Below, piece after piece: positions 1 through 8,792 of a stretch of 64,000 bases of DNA. The stretch's first letter is position 1; the number at the start of each line of letters is the position of its first letter. The notes beneath the pieces are model-generated. The model searched no databases and was not told where the DNA came from. It worked only from the letters and a program-made list of their open reading frames with translations. Source of the DNA: an uncultured Erysipelotrichaceae bacterium (GTDB lineage Bacteria > Bacillota_I > Bacilli_A > Erysipelotrichales > Erysipelotrichaceae); contig CAKUQM010000001.1 of NCBI GenBank assembly GCA_934675465.1, positions 1 through 64,000 on the forward strand, read 5' to 3'. The position numbers and the translations under genes were made by a program.

Positions 1-60
1 GGCAATACACGTCCATGGTAAGGATGAGTCCCGCGTCCGATTCGCGGTGTCAGCACCATT
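1..60 (+). repeat. Right-end-like hairpin of another IS605-type element (candidate)
   Basis: Positions 19-35 read TAAGGATGAGTCCCGCG and are followed by a complementary CGCGG at 44-48, giving a CCGCG/CGCGG hairpin. The layout (GARTCCC, hairpin, then a short tail such as TGTCAGCACC) resembles the right ends and omega-RNA 3' ends of IS200/IS605 elements. The matching tnpB would lie left of the window. The 17-mer at 19-35 recurs with two changes at 143-159. The identification rests on resemblance only. Confidence 0.35.
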
Positions 61-159
61 GATGTTAATTTAACAGCATAAACTCCTAAAACAACATTAT
101 TATATAGTTGTGATATAACAAAGCGCTAACGAACATTCATATTAAGGATGAATCCCGTG

Positions 160-300
160 GTGAACTACTCACCACTTAAGAAAATGGGAGCTTCTTGCTT
201 CATAGACCGTTGCTTATAATAAGTCTTACATAGTCTCCACAAGCTTATAAGATTGGCTAGTTCCTAGCCTACTGTAATTGTATTTAAATGAAGGTTATAT
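160..300 (-). ncRNA. Probable omega RNA (TnpB guide RNA) 3' region
   Basis: In IS605-type elements the guide RNA covers the 3' end of tnpB and the right end. Here the region after the tnpB stop (minus strand) is non-coding and folds: GGCTA/TAGCC just behind the stop, then the right-end hairpin CTC-CCATTT-TCTT-AAGTGG-GAG (plus 168-190). The bases beyond the end, CACGGGATTCATCCTT on the minus strand (plus 144-159), would be the guide carried in the present location. Extent on the tnpB side is a guess. Confidence 0.5.
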
Positions 301-1409
301 AATCTTAGACCTTCATTTTTAATATTAATAGCTGCATTGATATCTCTATCAAGAGTATTACCACAGACATCACAAAAATATGTTCTTTGTGATAATGGAA
401 TACTTTTAACTATGTTTCCACAACAGCTACATGTCTTGGTAGATGGATAATATTTATCTACTTTGATAAATTGTTTATTTCTATCATTTAGCTTGTATTC
501 CAAATATCTTAAGAATAAACCATAACCATTATCTAAAGTAGCTAAACCATTACCAAAACCCTTATTAGATAAAGCTTTCATATCTAGATCTTCTACACAC
601 ACAATATCATAATGATTGGCTATCTCATATGACAGTTTGTGTAGATTATCATTTCTTTGATTAGCTATATGGCTATAAAGCTTATTAACTTTAGCTTGTT
701 GTTTATAGTAATTGTTAGATTTAGTTTCTCCTTTCTTACTTCCTTGTTTTTTAGCTAATTTTCTTTGTAGCTTAGCTAATTTATTTTTAGATTCTTTAAA
801 GTATTTATGATTACTACCAACATTACCATTATCATCAACATATAAACCATTAGACGCATAATCAAGTCCTATTGATTTAGATGTATCAATTGTATTGTTG
901 ATGATTTCTTTTTCATACTCAAAAACAACAGAAACATAGTATTTATTATCTGACTGTTTACTTATTGTAGCTTGTTTAATCTTCCAATCACTATTAGGAA
1001 ATCTATGTATCTTAGCTTTAACTTTTTTAACCTTAGGTAACTTAATATAGTCATCACCTATTTCGATATTATTATTAGTAAAGTTAGTAGTATAAGAATT
1101 TCTTGAATATCTTTTACTTTTATATACTGGCTTATTACTTAACTTATTAAAGTATCTTCTATAAGCTTCATTTAGATTAAATATAGAATTAGTTAATGAG
1201 AACTTATCTACTTCTTTTAACCATGGATATTCTACCTTTAATACACGATTACAATAGTTATTAGAATCTACTTTAGACATATATGTATTTGATTCTTCTT
1301 GTAGATTTAAAAGTTTATTATAGACAAATCTTGCACTACCAAAAGTATTAGAAAACATTTCTATTTGTTTAGCATTAGGGTAGATACGATATTTGTAAGC
1401 TTTGTTCAT
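264..1409 (-). CDS. tnpB: TnpB, RNA-guided endonuclease of IS605/IS1341 type
   Basis: 381 residues, the usual TnpB length. The N-terminal part (YKYRIYPNAKQ, then FGSARFVYN) is the OrfB helix-turn-helix/REC region. The RuvC core is intact: Asp in SIGLDYASNG, Glu in VCVEDLDMKAL and the last Asp in LDRDINAAINI, with a CxxC...CxxC zinc finger (CSCCG, CDVCG) between the last two. TnpB proteins cut DNA guided by omega RNA and help keep the element at its site. No tnpA lies beside it. There is no clear ribosome binding site; a TAAAAT box 7 bases before the ATG suggests a leaderless message. It looks active. Confidence 0.92.
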   Translation of the reverse strand: MNKAYKYRIYPNAKQIEMFSNTFGSARFVYNKLLNLQEESNTYMSKVDSNNYCNRVLKVEYPWLKEVDKFSLTNSIFNLNEAYRRYFNKLSNKPVYKSKRYSRNSYTTNFTNNNIEIGDDYIKLPKVKKVKAKIHRFPNSDWKIKQATISKQSDNKYYVSVVFEYEKEIINNTIDTSKSIGLDYASNGLYVDDNGNVGSNHKYFKESKNKLAKLQRKLAKKQGSKKGETKSNNYYKQQAKVNKLYSHIANQRNDNLHKLSYEIANHYDIVCVEDLDMKALSNKGFGNGLATLDNGYGLFLRYLEYKLNDRNKQFIKVDKYYPSTKTCSCCGNIVKSIPLSQRTYFCDVCGNTLDRDINAAINIKNEGLRLYNLHLNTITVG

Positions 1410-1457
1410 TAACTATATTTTACACTAGATAATAGGTATTACTTTGCCATACAATTG

Positions 1458-1483
1458 CCATATTATTACCATTATCAATATGG
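1458..1483. repeat. Inverted repeat upstream of tnpB
   Basis: CCATATT (1458-1464) and AATATGG (1477-1483) are perfect 7-base inverted arms around a 12-base loop, between tnpB and the pfp terminator. It may be the left-end hairpin of the element. I could not fix a cleavage site. Confidence 0.4.
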
Positions 1484-1495
1484 ATAAGTGGGTAT

Positions 1496-1522
1496 AATAA
1501 AACCCAAGTTTTACCTTGAGTT
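1496..1522 (-). terminator. Rho-independent terminator of pfp
   Basis: On the minus strand ACTCAAG, a 6-base loop and CTTGGGT form a 7-bp stem with one T-G pair, followed by TTTTATTATA. It begins 13 bases behind the pfp stop. Confidence 0.8.
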
Positions 1523-1534
1523 TTAAAAGTTTAA

Positions 1535-3196
1535 TTATTCACCCTTTTCTAAAGCTAATGTTCTAGTAGTTAAATCACAAACCTCTGTTGGACCATAGTA
1601 TTGGATAGCACCTGGATAAGTATAAGCAGTTTCCTTAGCCCAAGCATCTCTATGTGCTTCGAAGTACTTGAATGGTTTGCCTTCAAGTTCAACTAGAGCC
1701 TTCTTAATAACTGGCTTATCTTCACCATGTCTTCTTTCCATGTTCATCATCTTAGTGATAGGCATACCACCAGCTACCCATTCTTCAGCAGGTTTAGATA
1801 AGTTAGAAACCTTTGATAAGTAACCGTTGTATCCGTATTGGATTAACATGAATGCGTTATAACCTAAAGAGTAGCAGTAGTCAGCATCGAAGTTAGAAGG
1901 GAATGCACATCTACCTTCATAACCGAAGAAGTGATGAAGAGGATTGTACTTGCCCTTGTAAGTTCCAGCAGCCTTTCTTTCGTCTAACTTAGCCTTAACA
2001 AGAGCTGAGAATAACTTTTCAGATTCAATTAATGAAACTTGAACGTTACCATGTGGGTCTCTTTCTAAAAATAATTGTTGTTGGATGTTTTCAGGAAGAA
2101 TCTTGAATACGTTCATTGCGTCAGCACTTAGACCATTTTCAATGAAAGCATACTTTTCTTTCCAAGAATTTAAAGCATTGAAAGCTTCGGCCTTTTCACC
2201 AGCAAGTAATTCATTGATTTCCTTGATTAATGCAGAGAATTCAGGAACAAATTCAACAACACCTTCAGGGATAATAACAACACCAAAGTTCATACCATTG
2301 TTAGCACGAACATTTACAGAATCTGCAATATAGTCAGCGATTGAAGATAAAGACATCTTCTTAGCAGCAACTTCTTCAGAAATTAAACATACGTTAGGTT
2401 GAGTTTCTAGAGCACATTCAAGAGCAACGTGAGATGCACTTCTACCCATAACCTTAATGAAATGCCAGTACTTCTTAGCACTATTAGCATCTCTTTCGAT
2501 ATTACCGATTAATTCAGAATAAGTCTTAGTAGCAGTATCGAAACCGAAAGAACATTCGATATCTTCGTTCTTTAAGTCACCATCGATAGTCTTTGGACAA
2601 CCGATAACTTGAACACCTGTTTCATGAGCTGCAAAGTATTCGGCTAAAACAGCAGCGTTAGTGTTTGAATCATCCCCACCGATAATAACGATAGCAGTGA
2701 TACCGTGTTTCTTACAAACTTCAGCAGCAACCTTGAATTGTTCCTCAGTTTCTAACTTAGTTCTACCAGAACCGATGATATCGAAACCACCAGTGTTTCT
2801 GAATTGGTTGATGTATTCATCATCAAATACTAAATAATCGTCATCAATTAAGCCACTTGGACCATTCTTGAAACCATATAATTCATTTTCAGCATTAGTA
2901 GCCTTTAAAGCATCATATAAACCACAAACAACATTGTGACCACCAGGTGCTTGACCACCTGATAAGATAACACCTACAACTTGCTTCTTAGCAACACTAG
3001 TATTAGCACCCTTTTCAAAAGTGATTTCCTTCTTACCATAAGTATTAGGGAATAAAGCTTTAATCTTTTCTTGGTCAGCTACTGAACAAGTTTCTTCTCC
3101 CTCTTTTACACAAATTTCATTGATACCATGTCTTAACATACCTGGTAACTTTGGACTATATTCTAGTCTAAATTTTTGAAGTGGTGAAATATTCAT
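1535..3196 (-). CDS. pfp: Pyrophosphate-dependent 6-phosphofructokinase
   Basis: 553 residues, the length of the long PfpB class. It phosphorylates fructose 6-phosphate with PPi, a reversible glycolytic step. GGQAPGGHN (80-88) is the phosphate loop. GGDDSN (173-178) has the Asp that blocks ATP binding in PPi enzymes, where ATP enzymes have GGDG. PKTIDGDL (201-208) carries the PPi-type Lys and the catalytic Asp, and MGRSASH follows. The ribosome binding site AAAGGAG precedes the ATG at 3196. It stands alone with its own terminator. Use of PPi saves ATP in fermenters; the specificity is read from these motifs, not measured. Confidence 0.95.
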   Translation of the reverse strand: MNISPLQKFRLEYSPKLPGMLRHGINEICVKEGEETCSVADQEKIKALFPNTYGKKEITFEKGANTSVAKKQVVGVILSGGQAPGGHNVVCGLYDALKATNAENELYGFKNGPSGLIDDDYLVFDDEYINQFRNTGGFDIIGSGRTKLETEEQFKVAAEVCKKHGITAIVIIGGDDSNTNAAVLAEYFAAHETGVQVIGCPKTIDGDLKNEDIECSFGFDTATKTYSELIGNIERDANSAKKYWHFIKVMGRSASHVALECALETQPNVCLISEEVAAKKMSLSSIADYIADSVNVRANNGMNFGVVIIPEGVVEFVPEFSALIKEINELLAGEKAEAFNALNSWKEKYAFIENGLSADAMNVFKILPENIQQQLFLERDPHGNVQVSLIESEKLFSALVKAKLDERKAAGTYKGKYNPLHHFFGYEGRCAFPSNFDADYCYSLGYNAFMLIQYGYNGYLSKVSNLSKPAEEWVAGGMPITKMMNMERRHGEDKPVIKKALVELEGKPFKYFEAHRDAWAKETAYTYPGAIQYYGPTEVCDLTTRTLALEKGE

Positions 3197-3238
3197 CTTT
3201 TCTTTTCTCCTTTAAATACCTAACTATTTTATCATTCA

Positions 3239-4072
3239 TTACAGTTTAATGAACAACATCCTATCTTTCTTGTTAATATCCTTAAATACTTCAACATATG
3301 CATCCTTGAAATATTCATGAGCCAAAGCTGTTAATCTTTCTCTTTGGTCATAGCCAATCTCAAAGAACATCATACCGTTTTCTTTCATTATCTTAGAAGC
3401 ATTCTCAAATATAATGCGATAGAATCTTAAACCATCCTCACCGCCAAACAAGGCTACATGAGGTTCATAATCCTTAACACTTGGATCTAATATTTCATCT
3501 TGTTTAATATATGGCGGATTAGAAACCAAGATATCTAACTTAATATCATTTTCAATGTATGGATCTAACATAGAACCTTGTAAGAATCTGATATCAGCAT
3601 CGTTGTTCTTAGCGTTTAGTTTAGCTACTTCTAATGCTTCAAAAGAAATATCGCTAGCACAAACATTTAGATTGTCTTCTTCTTTCTTTAACGCAATCGC
3701 AATAGCGCCACTACCAGTACCAACATCTGCTAAATCAATCTTTTGACCCTTATAATACTCATCATATTTAGATAAGATAAGACCTACTAATTCTTCTGTC
3801 TCAAAACGAGGAATTAAAACATTTTGATTAACAGTCATCTTATATCCATAAAAGTATGAATAACCAAGTACATAGTTTAAAGGTTCGTTTAAGCATAACT
3901 TTTCAACGCCCTTAATAAATAGTTTTTCAACTTCCTTATCAGCCTCAAGGTCCTTTTCCATATAAAGGTCAATTCCCTTGTCGTTACACAATTCAAAAAG
4001 AAAAGCCCTTAATGTTTCCTTATCATTAAAGACTTTCTTATATTCGTTTAATAAATCATTATAACTGCTCAT
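3239..4072 (-). CDS. prmC: Release-factor glutamine N5-methyltransferase PrmC
   Basis: 277 residues, normal for PrmC (HemK). The N-terminal 75 residues are the helical release-factor-binding domain. The SAM-binding fold follows with motif I DVGTGSGAIA (116-125) and the NPPY motif (185-188) that holds the glutamine amide. It methylates the glutamine of the GGQ loop of release factors. The start overlaps the end of prfA by 14 bases, so the methyltransferase is translated together with its substrate RF1, a common bacterial pair. Confidence 0.95.
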   Translation of the reverse strand: MSSYNDLLNEYKKVFNDKETLRAFLFELCNDKGIDLYMEKDLEADKEVEKLFIKGVEKLCLNEPLNYVLGYSYFYGYKMTVNQNVLIPRFETEELVGLILSKYDEYYKGQKIDLADVGTGSGAIAIALKKEEDNLNVCASDISFEALEVAKLNAKNNDADIRFLQGSMLDPYIENDIKLDILVSNPPYIKQDEILDPSVKDYEPHVALFGGEDGLRFYRIIFENASKIMKENGMMFFEIGYDQRERLTALAHEYFKDAYVEVFKDINKKDRMLFIKL

Positions 4073-5135
4073 TTAAAAGCTTTTCCTGTTCTTCATTCTT
4101 GATAAGCGCATTAACGATATCATCAAGCTTGCCTTCCATGATTCTGTCTAATTGATTAATAGTCAAACCAATACGGTGATCAGTAACTCTATTTTGTGGA
4201 TAGTTATAAGTTCTAATCTTTTCACTACGGTCACCGGTACCAATCTTGCTCTTACGAGCCTCGCCAGCTTCCTTCTCTTTTTGTTCCTTATAGAAATTAT
4301 AAACACGAGCTTTAATAATTCTTAAAGCTGTTTCCTTGTTCGCTAATTGGTTACGACCATCTTGACAGTTAACCGTAATACCAGTTGGAGTATGGACAAT
4401 TCTAACAGCACTATCAGTCTTGTTGATATGTTGGCCACCAGCACCACTTGCACGGTGTGTTTCGATTTCTAAATCGCTGTCTGGAATTTCAACGTCTTCA
4501 TCTTCTACATCAGGTAATACGAAAACAGTTGCAGTTGATGTATGAACTCTACCCTGTGTTTCAGTCTTAGGAACTCTTTGTACACGGTGAGCACCTGATT
4601 CAAATTTAAAGTGTCTATATGCATCTTGTCCTTTAACTGAAAAGCTAATTAGGGCATAACCGCCTGCTTCAGACTCACTAACTTCCATCACTTCAGTCTT
4701 GAAGCCCATGTTAGCAGCATAGTAGTTGTACATTCTATATAAGTCACCTGCGAAAATATTACCTTCATCGCCTCCAGCAGCGCCTCTAATTTCAACTAAG
4801 CAATCATAAGCATCTTCTGGATCTCTTGGAAGTAATAATTCATCAATATGAGCATTTAATTTTTCTAATTTTTCAGATGCCTCATCATATTCCATTTGAG
4901 CCATTTCTTTAAGCTCAGGATCGCTATCATTTAGCATTTCCTTAGCTCCTTCAATATCACTATTTAATTTCTTATATTCTTGATAAGCATCATAAGCGCC
5001 TTTTAAAGTAGCTTGTTCCTTAGAAAGCTTAGTAAAAGCTTTGACGTTAGAAACAACATCATCCTTAAGCATTTCTTCGCCAATTTCCAAATAACGCTTC
5101 TCAATATTTTCAAGTTTTACTATTCTAGCATCCAT
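4059..5135 (-). CDS. prfA: Peptide chain release factor 1
   Basis: 358 residues, standard RF1 length. The PxT codon-reading tripeptide of RF1 is present as PKT (189-191) in RVQRVPKTETQGRVH, which separates it from RF2 (SPF). The GGQ loop is at 233-235 (SGAGGQHINKTDSA). It reads UAA and UAG. The start overlaps the last base of the tdk stop (TAATG), and prmC overlaps its end, so tdk, prfA and prmC form one translation-coupled unit behind rpmE. Confidence 0.97.
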   Translation of the reverse strand: MDARIVKLENIEKRYLEIGEEMLKDDVVSNVKAFTKLSKEQATLKGAYDAYQEYKKLNSDIEGAKEMLNDSDPELKEMAQMEYDEASEKLEKLNAHIDELLLPRDPEDAYDCLVEIRGAAGGDEGNIFAGDLYRMYNYYAANMGFKTEVMEVSESEAGGYALISFSVKGQDAYRHFKFESGAHRVQRVPKTETQGRVHTSTATVFVLPDVEDEDVEIPDSDLEIETHRASGAGGQHINKTDSAVRIVHTPTGITVNCQDGRNQLANKETALRIIKARVYNFYKEQKEKEAGEARKSKIGTGDRSEKIRTYNYPQNRVTDHRIGLTINQLDRIMEGKLDDIVNALIKNEEQEKLLNEQL

Positions 5136-5731
5136 TAATATACCTCTGGCTCGGGTTTACCGATAACCTCATGACATTGACGGCACCTTGCTTCGTAACT
5201 CTCAGCAGCACCAACAAGTACGATTGGATCTTTATACTTAGCTGGTTTGCCATTAATAATTCTTTGAGTTCTTGTAGCAGGAGCACCACACTTATTACAT
5301 ACAGCTGTAAGCTTAGTTACAAATTCAGCCTCAGCCATCAACTTAGGCATAGGACCAAAAGGTTCGCCTCTAAAATCTGTATCAAGACCTGCAACCATTA
5401 CTCTAATACCACGATTAGCTAATACGTTACATACATCCGTTATACGATCATCAAAGAATTGCACCTCATCAATGGCAACTACTTCTGTATCTTCTTTTGT
5501 AAGTTCTAAGATTTCTTGAGACTTAGATACTACAATACTTTCTACATTAGAACCTGCATGAGAAACAACTTTTGTGTTTGAATAACGATTATCAATTACT
5601 GGCTTAAAAACCTGGATCTTCTTATTGGCAAATTCCAATACTTTAACCCTTCTAATTAATTCCTCTGTTTTACCTGCGAACATACAGCCAGAGATAGTTT
5701 CTAACCAACCATCGGCATATCTTTGATACAT
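5135..5731 (-). CDS. tdk: Thymidine kinase (type II)
   Basis: 198 residues. P-loop GCMFAGKT at 15-22, the DEVQFF motif at 88-93 with the catalytic-region Glu, and four zinc cysteines at 145, 148, 183 and 186 (CNKC, CRQC) mark the bacterial type II enzyme. It phosphorylates thymidine to dTMP in the salvage pathway; deoC at 47.3 kb serves the same nucleoside pool. The start follows AAAGGAG by 7 bases. Order rpmE-tdk-prfA-prmC is common in Bacillota. Confidence 0.96.
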   Translation of the reverse strand: MYQRYADGWLETISGCMFAGKTEELIRRVKVLEFANKKIQVFKPVIDNRYSNTKVVSHAGSNVESIVVSKSQEILELTKEDTEVVAIDEVQFFDDRITDVCNVLANRGIRVMVAGLDTDFRGEPFGPMPKLMAEAEFVTKLTAVCNKCGAPATRTQRIINGKPAKYKDPIVLVGAAESYEARCRQCHEVIGKPEPEVY

Positions 5732-5764
5732 ATTGATAACTCCTTTACCTTCCTATATTATGCC

Positions 5765-5792
5765 ACAAAAAAGTAAGGTTTTAACCTTACTA
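5765..5792 (-). terminator. Terminator at the rpmE stop codon
   Basis: On the minus strand AGTAAGGTT and AACCTTACT form a 9-bp stem running into TTTTTT. The stem starts inside the TAG stop codon of rpmE. The terminator separates rpmE from tdk, probably leaky or with tdk using its own promoter. Confidence 0.75.
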
Positions 5793-5999
5793 TTTTGTAC
5801 CGTATTTCTTATTGAACTTTTCAATTCTACCAGCAGCTGCTGTAAATCTTTGTCTACCTGTATAGAATGGATGACACTTTGAACAAGTATCTACCTTGAT
5901 TGTGTCGCCCTTAACAGTTGAGCTTGATTCGAATTCAGCACCACAGCCTGCACAAATTACCTTAACCTTATGGTAATCTGGATGAATACCTTCTCTCAT
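5790..5999 (-). CDS. rpmE: Ribosomal protein L31, zinc type
   Basis: 69 residues from the ATG at 5999, which follows GGAGG by 6 bases. An in-frame upstream GTG at 6017 lies across that ribosome binding site and is rejected. The protein starts MREGIHPDYH, typical of L31, and has the zinc pairs CAGC and CSKC, so it is the C+ form. It sits in the large subunit at the central protuberance. A strong hairpin just upstream may control it (see 6019-6037). Confidence 0.95.
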   Translation of the reverse strand: MREGIHPDYHKVKVICAGCGAEFESSSTVKGDTIKVDTCSKCHPFYTGRQRFTAAAGRIEKFNKKYGTK

Positions 6000-6018
6000 T
6001 TTAATCCTCCTTCGCACC

Positions 6019-6037
6019 TTAGACCCTTGGGGCCTAA
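6019..6037 (-). promoter_or_regulatory. Leader hairpin before rpmE
   Basis: On the minus strand TTAGGCCC, loop CAA and GGGTCTAA form an 8-bp stem with one G-T pair. It ends a few bases before the AAGGAGG of rpmE. Ribosomal-protein leaders that bind their own product are known for L31 in several phyla; whether this is one is inference. Confidence 0.45.
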
Positions 6038-6099
6038 AGAAAGTTTGCTAATACATGATATCACGATTATTCCCCAATTCAAAGGGAAATATGGTATTT

Positions 6100-7992
6100 T
6101 TATTCTTTATTTCCGGCACTATATCCTTCAAATGTCGCTTCAAGGATAACTCTAGAAGCAACACAGTCGCCAGCCATAACAGTATCTGGAACAATATTGT
6201 ATAAATTGAAAGCTTCATCTGTTTTAGCTCTTATTCCGATTGCAACAATTGTTGTATCAGTGCTAATGTTTTTAGTTTCCCCATCATTTTCAATCGTTAT
6301 GTTATCTTTGCCAATAGAAACACACTTGGAATTTTTTAATATAGTTAAATTATCTTTGGCTTCATCAATTTTTTGCTTAAATGCAACTTTATAAAGTTCA
6401 TTCGCTGTACCAACAATAGTATTTGTAGCTTCAATAACTGTGACCTTTTTATTTTCTACAAGAGATAAGCCAAGTGCTAATTCAAGTCCTACAACTCCAC
6501 CACCAATTATTGTTACCTTATCACCAATTTTTTCTGGATGTTCGATTGCTTCAAGACAATTTAAAGCATTCTCAACACCTTCAATTTTAGGATTTAGTAG
6601 CTTGCCACCGATAGCTATAATCAAACGATCAGGATTTAAAGATGAAATTAAATCTTTATCGGCACTTGTATTTAGCATAAGTTTAACGTTAGACTTCTTT
6701 AATTGTGTATTTAAGTAAGATAAGTAGCTCTTATACTCATCTTTAAAATGTTCTTTAGAAATAAATCTCAAAAGACCGCCAACTTCGTTTTCTTTTTCGA
6801 TTAAAGTAACATCATGACCAACTTCATCTGCGGTCAACGCCGCTATAATGCCAGCAGGTCCGCCACCAACTACAACAACTTTCTTTTTGTTTTTACATCC
6901 CACAAGTTCTTTGGGAACATCCCTAATAATTGTTGGATTAACACTGCAACCTTGATTTCTTCTGTTAGTTGCGATGTGGTAACAATAGTTACAGCGTAGA
7001 CAAGGTCTTATATCTTCAGGTCTATTTTCCATCAATTTATGAGGTAACTCAGGATCCGCAATAAGTTCTCTTCCTAAACCAATTAAATCAACTTTACCAG
7101 TTTTAAGTAGTTCTTCCGCTTCATCCATATTCTGAATAGCTCCAACAGCATAAACCAAACAATTTTTTACATGTTTCTTAATTTCTACAGCTAAAGGAAC
7201 ATTGTAATTTCTAGGTAATAAATTAGTAGAAGCCATATGAACATTGCCATCTCTAATCATGTCGTGTCCTGAACTAATTTGAATAATATCTAGATATTCG
7301 CTTGCCATTTGACAAAACTTCGTAACATCTTCAAGAGAAATACTACCTTCTAATCTATCAGCACCATTGATTCTCATTTCAATAGGAAACATTGGTCCTA
7401 CAGCCTCTCTTACTGCTTTGATAATTGCTAAAGGAAATTTTGCCCTATTTTCAATTGAACCACCATATTCATCTTCTCTTTTATTCCAAATAGGAGATAA
7501 AAAACTACTAACTAACCAACCGTGACCAAAATGAAGGAAAATTTCATCATAACCACATTCTTTTGCATCTTTAGCAGAATTCGCAAAAGCCTTGCAAATA
7601 TCATCCATCTCTTTTTGGTCTAAACCCTTAATATGCCTATCATATTCTTCTAAATAAGCATCGCAAGGCCCATAGGCAAAATCATCTTTAGAAACTCGGC
7701 ACCACATACCAGCATGAAATAATTCAGCGCCAATCTTAGCACCATAGAAATGGGCGTTATTAACTTGTTCTTTTCTTTTTGCCACTTCGCTTTTAGAAAA
7801 AGAATACGGGGTATCTTTATCCCAAAAGCTTTTCTCGCTGCCAACGTTTATACAACCTTCGATAACCAAGGCTGCACCACCCTTCGCTTTAATTTCAACA
7901 CCATAACAAGGAGTTGACACAATCCTGTTTTTTAAGATCATGTTACCAATCTTTATTGGCGATAAAATATGTTCAAATCTATTACTCATCAT
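6100..7992 (-). CDS. Enoate-reductase-like FMN/4Fe-4S/FAD oxidoreductase (copy 1)
   Basis: 630 residues with the layout of 2,4-dienoyl-CoA reductase, BaiCD/BaiH and clostridial enoate reductases: an old-yellow-enzyme barrel (1-320), iron-sulfur cysteines 331, 334, 337 and 349 (CLRCNYC...GC), and an FAD/NAD(P) part with VVVGGGPAG near 376. Such enzymes reduce activated C=C bonds. At the place of the FadH catalytic Tyr (HGYL) it has Trp159 (GHGWL). It is the last gene of the PTS/glycosidase operon and overlaps the HAD gene by 4 bases (ATGA); the next codon is also ATG and better spaced to GGAG. Substrate unknown; an unsaturated aglycone is my inference. Confidence 0.85.
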   Translation of the reverse strand: MMSNRFEHILSPIKIGNMILKNRIVSTPCYGVEIKAKGGAALVIEGCINVGSEKSFWDKDTPYSFSKSEVAKRKEQVNNAHFYGAKIGAELFHAGMWCRVSKDDFAYGPCDAYLEEYDRHIKGLDQKEMDDICKAFANSAKDAKECGYDEIFLHFGHGWLVSSFLSPIWNKREDEYGGSIENRAKFPLAIIKAVREAVGPMFPIEMRINGADRLEGSISLEDVTKFCQMASEYLDIIQISSGHDMIRDGNVHMASTNLLPRNYNVPLAVEIKKHVKNCLVYAVGAIQNMDEAEELLKTGKVDLIGLGRELIADPELPHKLMENRPEDIRPCLRCNYCYHIATNRRNQGCSVNPTIIRDVPKELVGCKNKKKVVVVGGGPAGIIAALTADEVGHDVTLIEKENEVGGLLRFISKEHFKDEYKSYLSYLNTQLKKSNVKLMLNTSADKDLISSLNPDRLIIAIGGKLLNPKIEGVENALNCLEAIEHPEKIGDKVTIIGGGVVGLELALGLSLVENKKVTVIEATNTIVGTANELYKVAFKQKIDEAKDNLTILKNSKCVSIGKDNITIENDGETKNISTDTTIVAIGIRAKTDEAFNLYNIVPDTVMAGDCVASRVILEATFEGYSAGNKE

Positions 7993-8792
7993 TCTTCTCC
8001 TATTTTCCTAAAAACATAATCTGCAAAGCCATCTTCATCACATGTTTTGTATGTAATTTCATCTGCAATGGCTTTTGTATCATCTGAACCATTAAGCATG
8101 CAAATGCCTTTACCAGAATACACAAGCATATCGTTGTCATTACTAGTATCTCCAAATGCCCAACAATCTTTTTTATCAATGCTAACTCTTTTACAAAATT
8201 CATTTAACGCAAACGCTTTGGATACCATTTTATTCGTAAATTCAATAAGGTACGGTTGTGTCTTAAATCCCTTATACTCTTTATTGTCCAAACTTTTAAC
8301 ATAAGCTTCACACTCATCCATTATTTTAGGATTAACTCTAAACATTATTTTTGGACAATCAATATAAAATTCGCTTATATCATCAACAATTCTTGGTATA
8401 GTTCCTATGTATTTGCTTGAAGATAGCACCTCATCATCCATAAATTCAACTGTCTGGATACCGTCGATAACCATCATAGCATTAGCATTAAATGGCTTCA
8501 TTAGTTCAATTATTTCCTTAATCCATTCCGCCTTCATGAAATAGTAATTATTAATCTGATTGCTTTTAAAATCTATAAGTTCACATCCATTTGCAGAAAT
8601 TATAAAATCAACATCTATATTCCACTTTTTAATCAAAGGTTCAACTTGACAATAAGGTCTACCAGAAGCGATACCAAATACTATGCTTTTTTCATTTAAA
8701 AATTTAATTGCTTGTTTAGTATTTGAACTCATATTATTATGTCTAGCAACTAGCGTGTTATCGATATCACATACAACTAATTTTGGATTCAA
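7989..8792 (-). CDS. HAD-superfamily (Cof-type) phosphatase
   Basis: 267 residues. The DxDx(T/V) nucleophile motif is CDIDNTLV at the N-terminus. SGRP near 60 and a GDTSNDNDML motif near 215 complete the Cof/YbiV subfamily pattern with a C2 cap. These enzymes hydrolyse sugar phosphates and similar esters. It overlaps the GH1 gene and the next reductase gene by about 4 bases each, so it is tightly coupled to them. A role in removing phosphate from a sugar released by the glycosidase is possible but not shown. Confidence 0.85.
   Translation of the reverse strand: MNPKLVVCDIDNTLVARHNNMSSNTKQAIKFLNEKSIVFGIASGRPYCQVEPLIKKWNIDVDFIISANGCELIDFKSNQINNYYFMKAEWIKEIIELMKPFNANAMMVIDGIQTVEFMDDEVLSSSKYIGTIPRIVDDISEFYIDCPKIMFRVNPKIMDECEAYVKSLDNKEYKGFKTQPYLIEFTNKMVSKAFALNEFCKRVSIDKKDCWAFGDTSNDNDMLVYSGKGICMLNGSDDTKAIADEITYKTCDEDGFADYVFRKIGEE

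Larger units (their letters stand above)
160..1483 (-). mobile_element. IS605/IS1341-type element with tnpB only
   Basis: The element holds a single tnpB and no tnpA, so it would depend on a transposase in trans. The right end is set by the typical minus-strand sequence GAGTAGTTCAC (plus 160-170), preceded by an imperfect hairpin formed by 168-190. The left boundary is not certain. An inverted repeat at 1458-1483 (CCATATT...AATATGG) in front of tnpB could be the left-end structure, and the window shows no clearer left tip before the pfp terminator at 1496-1522. Confidence 0.55.

Noticed and set aside
2085..2333. Plus-strand reading frames inside pfp and many similar ones in other genes
   Set aside because: They lie fully within strongly recognised genes in other frames and show no family features or start signals.
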